Source: JAKFWI01 sp031398975 (GTDB lineage: Bacteria; Pseudomonadota; Alphaproteobacteria; Caulobacterales; Aquidulcibacteraceae). From it: a stretch of DNA of 64,000 nt. The stretch covers positions 1 through 64,000 of the forward strand of contig JANNOI010000028.1 of the NCBI GenBank assembly GCA_031398975.1, read 5' to 3'. Positions 25,250 to 32,982 of the stretch are shown here, in pieces. The translations under genes and the position numbers were made by a program. The first letter of the stretch is position 1; every line of letters starts with the position of its first letter. The notes under the pieces are model-generated. The model was not told the origin of the DNA, made no database searches, and worked only from the letters and a program-made list of their open reading frames with translations.

Positions 25250-26689
25250 TCAGCGGAAGGGCGGCTCGTCGAAGCTGCGCAGCTTGCGCGAGTGGAGCGA
25301 GGCCTTGGACTGCATCAGCACCTCGATCGCATCGAGGCTGATCTGCAGGTGCGAGGCGATGGCGCGCTCATAGAAGCGGTTGGCCGCGCCGGGCAGTTTG
25401 ATCTCGCCGTGCAGCGGCTTGTCGGACACGCACAGGAGCACCCCGTAGGGCACACGCAGACGGAAGCCTTGAGTGGCGATGCAGGCGCTCTCCATATCGA
25501 CCGCAACCGCGCGCGATTGCGACAAAAGCTGGCGCTCCTGCAGGTAATTCAGCTCCCAATTGCGATCGGCGTAGGAGACGACCGTTCCAGTGCGCAGCAC
25601 CCGCTTCAGGCTCTCCCCCTCCTCCAGGCGCGCGGCGGCGGCGGCCTGCAGCGCCATCTGCACCTCCGCGATCGCGGGGATCGGGACCATCAAGGGCACG
25701 TGGTCGTCGAGGATTTTGTCGCGGCGCAGATAGGCGTGGGCGAGCACGTAATCGCCGATCCGCTGGGTGTGGCGCAGGCCCCCGCAATGGCCCACCATCA
25801 GCCAGCAATGGGGGCGCAGCACGGCCAGATGGTCCGTGATCGTCTTGGCGTTGGAGGGCCCCACCCCGATGTTCACGAGCGTGACGCCCTCCTCGCCCGG
25901 GCGCACGAGGTGGTAGCCCGGCATCTGGTATTTGCGCCACGGCGCCTCGAGGGCTGCGGTCAGAGGATCGGGCGTTTCACTCGTCACCACCACGCCGCCT
26001 GGGCAGGACAAGGCCGTGCCGGGCGGGCCTGCACGCACCTGCGCCACCCCCCAGCGGACGAATTCCTCCACATAGCGCTGGTAATTGGTGAAGAGGATCC
26101 AGGGCTGCACGTGCGCCCAGGGCGTGCCGGTATAATGCTGAAGCCGCTTTAGAGAGAAATCCGTGCGCGGGGCGTCGAACAGCGCGAGGTGGCGCGCCCC
26201 GTCCGGGCGCAGGATCTGCTCGCCGTCCACCACCGCATCGCCTACGAGCGCGAGCTGGGGATAGGGGAAATGGCGGGCGAGCTCCGAGGGGGGCGCGCTC
26301 TCCCCGTCCACGCCGTCCAGCCCGTCGAGCACGAAGGAATAGGGGATCTCGGTCTCGCTGACGCCCACCTCGATCGCGGCGGCGTAATCCCGGTCCAGCA
26401 TCTCGAGCTGTTCCAGCAGGTAGGGGCGCAGCACCCGGGGCTGGGTGATCGTCACGGCGTAGGCGCCGGGCCAGATCAGCTGCCCGAATGCGCGCGCCAC
26501 GCGCGGGGCCGGCCCCGTGGGCGCGTGCGTCACGCGCAGCTCGGGGTAGCGGAACAGCGCGCGCTCCTCCGCCGAGGGGGCCGCGCCGGTTTGCAGAAAT
26601 CGCGTCAGCGCCCCGGTCAGCGCGTCGCTGGCGCGGGCGTGGAGGGTCTCGAGCGCATCAAGCGCCTGGAGGGGAGAGAGCTTCGACAT
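25250..26689 (-). CDS. amn: AMP nucleosidase
   Basis: A 479-aa enzyme that hydrolyses AMP to adenine and ribose 5-phosphate. The length matches E. coli Amn (484 aa). The N-terminal domain is followed by a nucleoside phosphorylase-like domain containing VNIGVGPSNAKTITDHLA, MVGHCGGLRHTQRIGDYVLA, AVDMESACIATQGFRL and VSDKPLHGEIKLPG. The Met-Glu-Ser and Asp-Lys-Pro elements are the expected substrate-binding and catalytic sites. The gene converges on the chemoreceptor across the repeat at 25168. Confidence 0.95.
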   Translation of the reverse strand: MSKLSPLQALDALETLHARASDALTGALTRFLQTGAAPSAEERALFRYPELRVTHAPTGPAPRVARAFGQLIWPGAYAVTITQPRVLRPYLLEQLEMLDRDYAAAIEVGVSETEIPYSFVLDGLDGVDGESAPPSELARHFPYPQLALVGDAVVDGEQILRPDGARHLALFDAPRTDFSLKRLQHYTGTPWAHVQPWILFTNYQRYVEEFVRWGVAQVRAGPPGTALSCPGGVVVTSETPDPLTAALEAPWRKYQMPGYHLVRPGEEGVTLVNIGVGPSNAKTITDHLAVLRPHCWLMVGHCGGLRHTQRIGDYVLAHAYLRRDKILDDHVPLMVPIPAIAEVQMALQAAAAARLEEGESLKRVLRTGTVVSYADRNWELNYLQERQLLSQSRAVAVDMESACIATQGFRLRVPYGVLLCVSDKPLHGEIKLPGAANRFYERAIASHLQISLDAIEVLMQSKASLHSRKLRSFDEPPFR

Positions 26690-26746
26690 GACGCCGTGAA
26701 GCCTGCTTTGGCCCCCGCGTCAATCTTTGGTTCGCGACGGAAGGGC

Positions 26747-27352
26747 TCAGGAGGCGTCGTAGGGAACCGGATCCACGATCCGCGGACGCCGGAAATCTTC
26801 GTGGCTAAGCGTGATCAACGCGTCGCTGACCTCAATCCCGTTGCCGTCGTTCAACGTCCAGCGGCCGAACGGGGACACGTAATCATAGCTGACTTCCGCC
26901 CAGACGAGGCTTTGCGTTCCCGCGGTGATCAGCTGTTCCGGGATGAAGCTCGTGACGTCGGCGTTCTTGGCCCAGGCGGTCATGGCGGGATCGCTCGTGT
27001 GGCTCCACACGACCTTCGCCTCCCCGGCGTCGCTCAAGTCCAAGCTCGTCACCCGCACTCGCAGGCCCGTGTTCGGGTTGGGGCTCATCAACAGGGGGAT
27101 CGCGTCGTCCAGATCGGCCAGTTCTTCGGGGGTCACCTTGGTGTCGCGGGCGATCACGTCGGCGAGGCTCGCGGAGAGGTTCTCCACCCGCCGGTCGGCG
27201 GAGAGCAATTGCGTGACCTCGAAGGAGCTCATGAAGAGGATCACCATGATCGGCAGGACGAGCGCAAACTCGAGCGCGGCGACGCCGCGCCGGTCGGCCC
27301 CGAAGGCCGCGCGCTGGAGGCGCATTGGAGGCGGGCAGGATCGGGCCATCAT
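26747..27352 (-). CDS. TadE/TadG-like pseudopilin-family membrane protein
   Basis: A 201-aa protein. A basic leader is followed by the TadE signature, GVAALEFALVLPIMVILFMSSFEVTQLL (residues about 23-50): a single membrane helix preceded by a Gly-x-x-(A)-x-E-F-A prepilin-like site. The rest is an extracytoplasmic domain. TadE/F/G proteins are minor pilins or pilus assembly factors of Tad (Flp) systems. The start ATG 27352 overlaps the stop of the upstream TadE-like gene (TGATG), so the two are coupled. Confidence 0.85.
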   Translation of the reverse strand: MMARSCPPPMRLQRAAFGADRRGVAALEFALVLPIMVILFMSSFEVTQLLSADRRVENLSASLADVIARDTKVTPEELADLDDAIPLLMSPNPNTGLRVRVTSLDLSDAGEAKVVWSHTSDPAMTAWAKNADVTSFIPEQLITAGTQSLVWAEVSYDYVSPFGRWTLNDGNGIEVSDALITLSHEDFRRPRIVDPVPYDAS

Positions 27353-27882
27353 CAATCGTCGTCGCTGGAATAGGGCTCGTTCCGGAACAAGGCCGTGGAG
27401 CCCAGATAATCGACGCCGGTGAACATCGGGGTGATCATGCCGTACCTGTAAAAGGTGCGCACCAGCACCACCTCGCCCGGCGCGCCGGGGCTGAAGGCGG
27501 TGTCGTCCTCATCGACCGTACCGTCTTCCTCCGGATCGGGGGCGTTCACCTCGCCGAAATTCTCGAACGAGCGCACATCGAGATAGAGGTCGCTGGCGCA
27601 GGTGGCGGCGAGGATGCTTTGCATGCGCGTGCATATCTCGTCGTGCAGATCCTCTGCGCTCGCGCCCTGGATCTGGACCTGGCCGGTGCGAATGTCGCGG
27701 GCGGTCTCGGCGGTGGCGAAATCGAGGGTGGTCTGGTGGAGGAAAACCAGGCCGTTTTCGGCGATCGCCATCAAGAGGGCCAGGAAGGCCGGCGCCACCA
27801 TCGCGAACTCGACCGCCGTCGCGCCGCTGCGGTCGGCGACCAGATCGGCCCGACGCGGGCGGCTGAAACGGATGCGGCGCAT
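27352..27882 (-). CDS. TadE-like pseudopilin-family membrane protein
   Basis: A 176-aa protein with RSGATAVEFAMVAPAFLALLMAI (about 18-40), the TadE-type processing site plus membrane helix. An extracytoplasmic domain with two Cys and an acidic loop (PDPEEDGTVDEDDT) follows. It is probably a minor pilin of a Tad/Flp pilus. It is coupled to the next TadE-like gene and lies 87 bases downstream of the pilus N-domain gene on the same strand. The Flp pilin, CpaA peptidase, secretin and TadA ATPase are not in the window. Confidence 0.85.
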   Translation of the reverse strand: MRRIRFSRPRRADLVADRSGATAVEFAMVAPAFLALLMAIAENGLVFLHQTTLDFATAETARDIRTGQVQIQGASAEDLHDEICTRMQSILAATCASDLYLDVRSFENFGEVNAPDPEEDGTVDEDDTAFSPGAPGEVVLVRTFYRYGMITPMFTGVDYLGSTALFRNEPYSSDDD

Positions 27883-27969
27883 GAGCTTGGCTTGATCCCC
27901 TGAGGGCGGAGCGTGGCGCCAAAGGGTTTAGAAATCGCCCCACGAGAAGCGTTAATGAATGGCGGGAGC

Positions 27970-28434
27970 CTAATTGCCGGCGGCGCCGGCGCGCGCGGTG
28001 ATCTGCTGCTGGATCTGCCCGAAAGCCTTGGGATCATCGGACAGGTCCGGGGTGCTGCGGCACAAGGGGGCGCATTCGTGGCGCACCGTCTCGACGCCTT
28101 TGGTGACCATCACCACGCCCCCGCTGACGTCCGGCACCACGCTGACGCGGCTCTCGAACAGCGGCCGCCCGCTCCCGTCCACAACGATCAGATTGGTGGA
28201 GCCGTAGGCGCGCCCGGTGACGAACAGGAGCCGGTCGCTCTGTAGCGTGACACCGATAATGGCGGGATTGCCAACCACGACGCCCGCGACCGGGGCGTTC
28301 AGGCGCAGCGGCTTTGCCTGGTCCAGCGGCACGCTGAGGCCCGCCGCAGACGCCGCCCCCGACACGCAGAGCGCAACCAGAGCCGCCGCCAGCGCGCCCG
28401 CGCGCGTCCGCTTACGTCCAACCGCCCTGCCCAT
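27970..28434 (-). CDS. Pilus assembly protein, secretin N-terminal-domain only
   Basis: A 154-aa exported protein with signal peptide (ALAAALVALCVSGAASA). It carries a single T2SS/T3SS pilus N-terminal domain: LSVPLDQAKPLRLNAPVAGVVVGNPAIIGVTLQSDRLLFVTGRAYGSTNLIVVDGSG. This matches the N-terminal region of CpaC/RcpA secretins, but no secretin barrel follows, so it is a stand-alone version. It is probably a periplasmic partner of the two TadE-like genes downstream. Two Cys (CAPLC) near residue 125 may form a disulfide. Confidence 0.85.
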   Translation of the reverse strand: MGRAVGRKRTRAGALAAALVALCVSGAASAAGLSVPLDQAKPLRLNAPVAGVVVGNPAIIGVTLQSDRLLFVTGRAYGSTNLIVVDGSGRPLFESRVSVVPDVSGGVVMVTKGVETVRHECAPLCRSTPDLSDDPKAFGQIQQQITARAGAAGN

Positions 28435-28503
28435 CGCCGGCTCCTTCCGTATCCCACCTCAAATAGAGCGCAGCGGTGAAGGAAAGGTTGAAGCGGGGCG
28501 GCT

Positions 28504-29151
28504 TCAGCCGTAGCGCAGCTTCGCCAGGGCGCCCGCCAAGCCTGCGCCGTAAAGCCCGATCGGTTTCAGGCGCGCTTTCACGCCCTCGAGCCGCATCACG
28601 TCGCCGATGCGCGCGTCCAGGAACGCCCAGGTGCGGTGATTGTCCTCGCTCTCATCGGCCAGCCAGAAGGTGAGCGTGGCCGCGAGCACTCCTGCCAGCA
28701 GGGCGCGTTTGGAATAGTAATTCTCGTCCGTGGACGGATCGCCCAGCGCGCGCCACAGGCGGTCCGCGGTGCGCCAGTTCCGGCGCGCAGCGCCCGCGAG
28801 GTCCCCGGCCAGCACGGTGTGGGCGATCGCGCGCCGCTCCGCCGCCCGGTCCGGGGCCAGCGCCTCCAGCCGCGCGCGTATGCCAAGCGCTACCCGCTGC
28901 CGGACCTTCAGGGCCCCGAGATCGGCGCGGGAGAGGCGCGCGCACATGGCCTCGTCCGCCCGGTCGGCCAAGGCGTCGATCAGGTCGGGCGCGCCGCGGG
29001 GGGCGGCGAGTTCGGCCTCGCCCGGCGTAAGGCCGGCGGCCTTCGCGGCGGCGCGCACGGTCGCGGAGTTCCAGCCCAGGGTGGGGGCAAGCTCGAGTGC
29101 GGCGTCCAGCAGGCGCGCGCGCAGCTTGGCGGCGGGGAAGTCGTGGGGCAT
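28504..29151 (-). CDS. COQ9 family protein (ubiquinone biosynthesis accessory factor)
   Basis: A 215-aa protein with a TetR-like helical N-terminus (LRARLLDAALELAPTLGWNSATVRAAAKAAGL) and the COQ9 C-terminal lipid-binding region (RTADRLWRALGDPSTDENYYSKRALLAGVLAATLTFWL). In eukaryotes COQ9 presents ubiquinone intermediates to COQ7; alphaproteobacterial homologues are thought to act likewise. ATG 29151 (MPHDFPAAKLR) is chosen; an in-frame GTG at 29178 would add nine residues. It is divergent from rpsU, an arrangement common in this class. Confidence 0.88.
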   Translation of the reverse strand: MPHDFPAAKLRARLLDAALELAPTLGWNSATVRAAAKAAGLTPGEAELAAPRGAPDLIDALADRADEAMCARLSRADLGALKVRQRVALGIRARLEALAPDRAAERRAIAHTVLAGDLAGAARRNWRTADRLWRALGDPSTDENYYSKRALLAGVLAATLTFWLADESEDNHRTWAFLDARIGDVMRLEGVKARLKPIGLYGAGLAGALAKLRYG

Positions 29152-29277
29152 CGGCGTTTGTAGCCTTCCGATGGACACCGTTCCAGCCTTTTGCTATGCC
29201 CCACCCGCGCGGTTCGGCCCCCGGCGGAACGGCGGCATCATTCTATGCGCCGCCCTCCCGGAGGGCCCGGCCCGGAC

Positions 29278-29282
29278 GGAGG
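29278..29282 (+). promoter_or_regulatory. Shine-Dalgarno that points to an ATC start for rpsU
   Basis: GGAGG at 29278-29282, seven bases before ATC at 29290. The spacing is ideal for an initiation codon there, and no ATG, GTG or TTG lies at a suitable distance in the rpsU frame. Confidence 0.6.
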
Positions 29283-29289
29283 ATCGGTC

Positions 29290-29508
29290 ATCGTTCAGAT
29301 TTTCGTGCGCGATAACAACGTCGATCAGGCGTTGAAGGCGCTGAAGAAGAAGATGCAGCGGGAGGGGACCTTCCGCGAAATGAAGCGCCGCAACCATTAC
29401 GAAAAGCCTTCCGAAAAGCGTGCGCGCGAATCCGCGGAGGCCGTCCGCCGCGCCCGCAAGCTCGCCCGCAAACGCGCCCAGCGCGAAGGCCTGCTGCCGA
29501 AGAAATAG
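29290..29508 (+). CDS. rpsU: 30S ribosomal protein S21, apparent ATC start codon
   Basis: A 72-residue basic protein of the small ribosomal subunit that helps mRNA engagement. The sequence VQIFVRDNNVDQALKALKKK and the Arg/Lys-rich C-terminus ending KRAQREGLLPKK are those of alphaproteobacterial S21, which begin MVQIF. Here the Met position is ATC (29290-29292), with a perfect GGAGG at the right distance. The nearest in-frame ATG (29245) would add 15 Pro/Gly-rich residues not expected in S21. Either AUC initiates, or the true base is ATG and was misread. It is divergent from the COQ9 gene. Confidence 0.88.
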   Translation: MVQIFVRDNNVDQALKALKKKMQREGTFREMKRRNHYEKPSEKRARESAEAVRRARKLARKRAQREGLLPKK

Positions 29509-29561
29509 CGGGCCCGCCCGGCCGGCCAGCGCCGCCTGAGCCAGGGCTTAGGGCTTAGGGC

Positions 29562-29864
29562 TCAGGGGGCTGTGACTGCGGGGGCGGCGATCTTATCCAT
29601 GAAGGCTGCGAGCTGCAGATCGAGCTCCGTTACCCCGCCTGAATCGTGGGTGGTCAGGGTTACGTCCACGCGGTTGTAGACGTTGAACCATTCGGGGTGG
29701 TGGTTGAGCGCCTCGGCCTTCAGCGCCACCCGGGCCATGAAGCCGAAGGCGGCGCTGAAATCGGCGAATTTGAAGCTCTTCTCAATCGCCTCGCGCCCGT
29801 CCACGCTGCGCCAGCTCGGAAGGCGCTCCAGCGCGGTCGCTATGGGAAACGTGGCGCGCGCCAT
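29562..29864 (-). CDS. phhB: Pterin-4a-carbinolamine dehydratase
   Basis: A 100-aa enzyme that dehydrates 4a-hydroxytetrahydrobiopterin, recycling the cofactor of phenylalanine hydroxylase. The active-site motif EALNHHPEWFNVYNRVDVTLTTHD is complete (His-His-Pro and distal Asp). ATG 29864 lies six bases downstream of the stop of the amino-acid permease gene, so the two are likely co-transcribed. phhA is not in the window. Confidence 0.93.
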   Translation of the reverse strand: MARATFPIATALERLPSWRSVDGREAIEKSFKFADFSAAFGFMARVALKAEALNHHPEWFNVYNRVDVTLTTHDSGGVTELDLQLAAFMDKIAAPAVTAP

Positions 29865-29869
29865 GCCCC

Positions 29870-31510
29870 TCACTCCAGCTTCTGCGGCAGCTCGAGGTCC
29901 GGCGCGGGCTCGTGGCCGGTGACGCGGATGCCCTTGCCGAGCTTCGAATTCCACAACCCGTAGGCGAAATACACCACGAACCCGCCGACCAGATAGATCA
30001 GGAAAAAAGTCCGCGTCGGCGCGTGCGCCATCAGGGCCATCAGCAGGAACAGGCACATGAGCGCCCCCAGGATGGGCGTCAGCGGGAAGAGCGGGGTGCG
30101 GAACGGGCGGGCGAGCTCGGGCCGCGCATAGCGCAGATAGACCACCGTCAAGCACACGATCGCGAACGCGAGCAACGTGCCGACATTGGTGAGATTGGCC
30201 AGCGCATCTAGCGACATGAGCCCCGCGAAAGCCGCCGCCGCCACGCCCACGACGATCGTGTTCACCCACGGCGTCTTGAACTTGGAATGCACGGCCGCGA
30301 AAATCGGCGGCAACAGCCCGTCGCGCGCCATGGTGTAAAAAATCCGCGTCTGCCCATAGAGCAGCACCAGCATCACCGAGGAGAGCCCGGCGATCGCGCC
30401 GAGCTTCACCAGGATCGCAAACCAGGGCAGCCCGATCTGGTTGACCGCCTTGGCGATGGGCGCGGGATCGTTCAGCTCCGTATAGGGCACGATCCCCACC
30501 AGCACCGCGCACGTGGCGATATAAAGCACGGTGCAGATCAGCAGCGAGCCGATGATGCCGATCGGCATGTCCCGCGCCGGGTTCTTGGATTCCGCCCCGG
30601 CGGTGGAGACGGCTTCGAACCCGATATAGGCGAAAAAGATGGTGGCCGCCCCGGCGATGATGCCGCCGACGCCGAATTGGACGTCGTTCTGGCCCGTGAT
30701 CACGTCGCCCAGGGCGCGCCAGATCTGGCCGAACATGCTCATGTCCGAACCCGGGGGCGGCGGGGGCGATTGCGGCGGGATCAGCGGGTCCCAATTGGCC
30801 GGGTTCACGAAGAAGGCGCCGATGGCGATGAACGCCACCACCACCGCCACCTTAATGAACACGACGACGTTGTTGAATTTCGCCGATTCCTGGACGCCGC
30901 GCACCAAGAGCGCCGTCACCGCCCCGACCGCCAGCAGCGCGGGCAGGTTCACCACCCCCACCCCCAGCACCGCGCCGGTGTCATGGTCCTTCACCTCAAC
31001 CCCGGGCGCCGCGCGGAACGCGGTTGGGATCTCCACCCCGAAATCGTGCAGGAGGCTCGCCACATAGCCCGACCAGCCGACCGCCACCGTCGAGGCGGCG
31101 AGCCCGTATTCCAGCAGCAGCAGCAGGCCCATGATCCAGGCGGTCAATTCCCCCATCGAGGCGTAGGAATAGGAATAGGCGGAGCCGGACACGGGAATGG
31201 CGGAGGCGAGCTCGGCGTAGCTCAGCGCCACCAGCGCGCACAGCGTGCCGGTGATGACGAAGGAGATCATGATGCCGGGGCCGGCGAAATTGGCCGCGGC
31301 GTTGCCTGTCAGCACGAAGATGCCGGTGCCGATGATGCAGCCAATGCCCAGAAGAACGAGGTTCAGCGCGCCGAGCGAGCGGCGGAGCTCGCCCTGCGCA
31401 TGCTCGGCGTGCATCTGCTCCACGGTTTTGCGCAGGAACAGCCGGCCAAGGCCCCGCCCCCCCGGCGCAGCGCCGACCGGACCGCCGCCTGTGATCTGTA
31501 CGTCCGCCAT
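29870..31510 (-). CDS. APC-family amino-acid permease (cationic amino-acid transporter-like)
   Basis: A 546-aa inner-membrane transporter with about 12 helices. The first helix carries GIGCIIGTGIFVLTGNAAANFAGPG, the substrate-binding GxG motif of APC transporters. Also typical are FVITGTLCALVALSYAELASAIPVSGSAYSYSYASMGE and FFAYIGFEAVSTAGAE. The closest recognisable group is the CAT/YfnA branch. A hydrophilic N-terminus of about 40 residues precedes helix 1. The substrate is not predictable. ATG 31510 is preceded by GGGAG. It lies directly upstream of phhB, which hints at aromatic amino-acid use. Confidence 0.9.
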   Translation of the reverse strand: MADVQITGGGPVGAAPGGRGLGRLFLRKTVEQMHAEHAQGELRRSLGALNLVLLGIGCIIGTGIFVLTGNAAANFAGPGIMISFVITGTLCALVALSYAELASAIPVSGSAYSYSYASMGELTAWIMGLLLLLEYGLAASTVAVGWSGYVASLLHDFGVEIPTAFRAAPGVEVKDHDTGAVLGVGVVNLPALLAVGAVTALLVRGVQESAKFNNVVVFIKVAVVVAFIAIGAFFVNPANWDPLIPPQSPPPPPGSDMSMFGQIWRALGDVITGQNDVQFGVGGIIAGAATIFFAYIGFEAVSTAGAESKNPARDMPIGIIGSLLICTVLYIATCAVLVGIVPYTELNDPAPIAKAVNQIGLPWFAILVKLGAIAGLSSVMLVLLYGQTRIFYTMARDGLLPPIFAAVHSKFKTPWVNTIVVGVAAAAFAGLMSLDALANLTNVGTLLAFAIVCLTVVYLRYARPELARPFRTPLFPLTPILGALMCLFLLMALMAHAPTRTFFLIYLVGGFVVYFAYGLWNSKLGKGIRVTGHEPAPDLELPQKLE

Positions 31511-31678
31511 GGGTGCTCCCTGAGCCGGTATCGCGGGCGCCGGCCCCGCCTTTCGCCGATCGGACGATAACGTTAGCCCCCGCCGCCGGAACCGGCAAAT
31601 CGCCAAGCCTCCCCGCGGCCCCCGCGCGCGCCGCCCGCCCGTTTTCTACGCACCCTTATTCCGAGAGCCGGCGGGAGG

Positions 31679-32428
31679 TCAGAACGCCTGGGGACGCACG
31701 GGCAGCGGGCGGTGGATGCCGCATTCGCTCTTGCCCGACCCCGCCCAGCGGCCGGCGCGCGCGTCCGTGCCCTCGCTCGGGGAGGTGCAGGGCCAGCACC
31801 CGATCGAGGGATAGCCGTCGGCCACCAGGGGGTGCGGCGGCAGGGCGTGCGCGCGCACATAGGCGTTGATCTCCCGCGGGGTCCAGGCGGCCAGCGGGTT
31901 CACCTTGAAATGGATCCCGTCATGCTCGACCACCGGCAGGTGCGCGCGAACCCCGCCATGATGGCGCTTGCGCCCCGAGATCCAGGCGGAAAATCCCTCC
32001 AGCGCGCGCGCATTGGGGCGCACCTTGCGCAGGGTGCAGCAGGCGTCCGGGTCGCTGCGCCAGAGATCGCCCTTCGGGTCTTCGGCCGCTCGCTCGCCCT
32101 CGTCGGGGGCCACGATCTTCAGGTTCCGCAAGCCGAGTCGCCCGGTCAGCGCCTCCACATAATCGAGCGTCTGGACGAAATGCTTGCCGGTGTCGATGAA
32201 GATGACCGGGACCTCGGAATCGACGGCGCAGGCCAGGTGGAGCAGCGCGGCCGATTCCGCCCCGAAGGACGAGACCAGCGCGATCGCGCCAGAAAACTCC
32301 TCCCTCATAGCGCGGCGCAGGATTTCGGAGGGCTCAAGCCCCTCCAGCGCGGCCGCGAGCGCGCCGGCGCGGTCCTGGTTGAGGGCGTCTTCCTCGGAGG
32401 CCGCCAGGGGCGGGGCGGAAAGGATCAT
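31679..32428 (-). CDS. cysH: Assimilatory adenylyl-sulfate reductase (CysH)
   Basis: A 249-aa reductase that converts activated sulfate to sulfite using thioredoxin or glutathione. PP-loop-type ATP-pyrophosphatase fold with ALVSSFGAESAALL. The CC (DACCTLRKVRP) and CXXC (GCWPCT) pairs are present, the [4Fe-4S] ligands typical of the APS-using form. The catalytic Cys lies in the C-terminal ECGIH. The start ATG 32428 overlaps the DUF934 stop (ATGA). It is the last gene of the cysG-DUF2849-GST-cysI-DUF934-cysH operon. Confidence 0.94.
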   Translation of the reverse strand: MILSAPPLAASEEDALNQDRAGALAAALEGLEPSEILRRAMREEFSGAIALVSSFGAESAALLHLACAVDSEVPVIFIDTGKHFVQTLDYVEALTGRLGLRNLKIVAPDEGERAAEDPKGDLWRSDPDACCTLRKVRPNARALEGFSAWISGRKRHHGGVRAHLPVVEHDGIHFKVNPLAAWTPREINAYVRAHALPPHPLVADGYPSIGCWPCTSPSEGTDARAGRWAGSGKSECGIHRPLPVRPQAF

Positions 32429-32982
32429 GAAGGGTTCTCCGCGCGCAGGGCGAACGCCGCCGGGCGCGCATCGGCCGCCGGCTGGTAGACGTGGGTGAAC
32501 GCGCGCGCGGCCTGGGCGAAGGCGGCTTCCGGGTCCTGCGCCTTCAGTTCCAGCGCGTCGAACCCGCAGCGCAGCAGGAAGAACACCATGTCCTGCAGCA
32601 CGTCTCCCACCGCGCGCACTTCGCCCGCAAAGCGGTATCGCTCGCGCAGCAGGCGGGCGGTGGTGAAACCGCGCCCGTCGCGGAAGGCCGGGAAATTGAC
32701 CGCCACGAGCGCCAGCAGGGGAAGGTGGTCGGCCACCGCCTCCACCGCCTCGTTGGCCTCGATCCTCACGCCCAGCCGCCCGCCCAGCGGCCGGCGCGCG
32801 AGCGCGGGGCCCTCCGCCAGGAGCCTGCGGGTGGAGACGATCACATCGGCGCCGTCCGGGGCGGGTGCGGCGTCGTCCAGCGGCGCCCAAGGGTCGTCCT
32901 TCACCACCGCGCCGCCGCGGATCAGGGCGGTGAAATAGGCGTTCGCGCGCGGCGGGGCGGGCTTAACGCGCATGCGCTTCAC
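32425..32982 (-). CDS. DUF934 family protein of the sulfite reduction operon
   Basis: A 185-aa soluble protein. LPLLALVAVNFPAFRDGRGFTTARLLRERYRFAGEVRAVGDVLQDMVFFLLRCGFDAL is the DUF934 core. Genes of this family sit between cysI and cysH in many proteobacteria and are assumed to help sulfite reduction; the biochemical role is not known to me. It overlaps both neighbours by four bases. Confidence 0.88.
   Translation of the reverse strand: MKRMRVKPAPPRANAYFTALIRGGAVVKDDPWAPLDDAAPAPDGADVIVSTRRLLAEGPALARRPLGGRLGVRIEANEAVEAVADHLPLLALVAVNFPAFRDGRGFTTARLLRERYRFAGEVRAVGDVLQDMVFFLLRCGFDALELKAQDPEAAFAQAARAFTHVYQPAADARPAAFALRAENPS

Noticed and set aside
29544..29565. Telomere-like GGGCTTA repeats after rpsU
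   Set aside because: Three imperfect units in a circular-type bacterial chromosome context; most likely chance or a slip.
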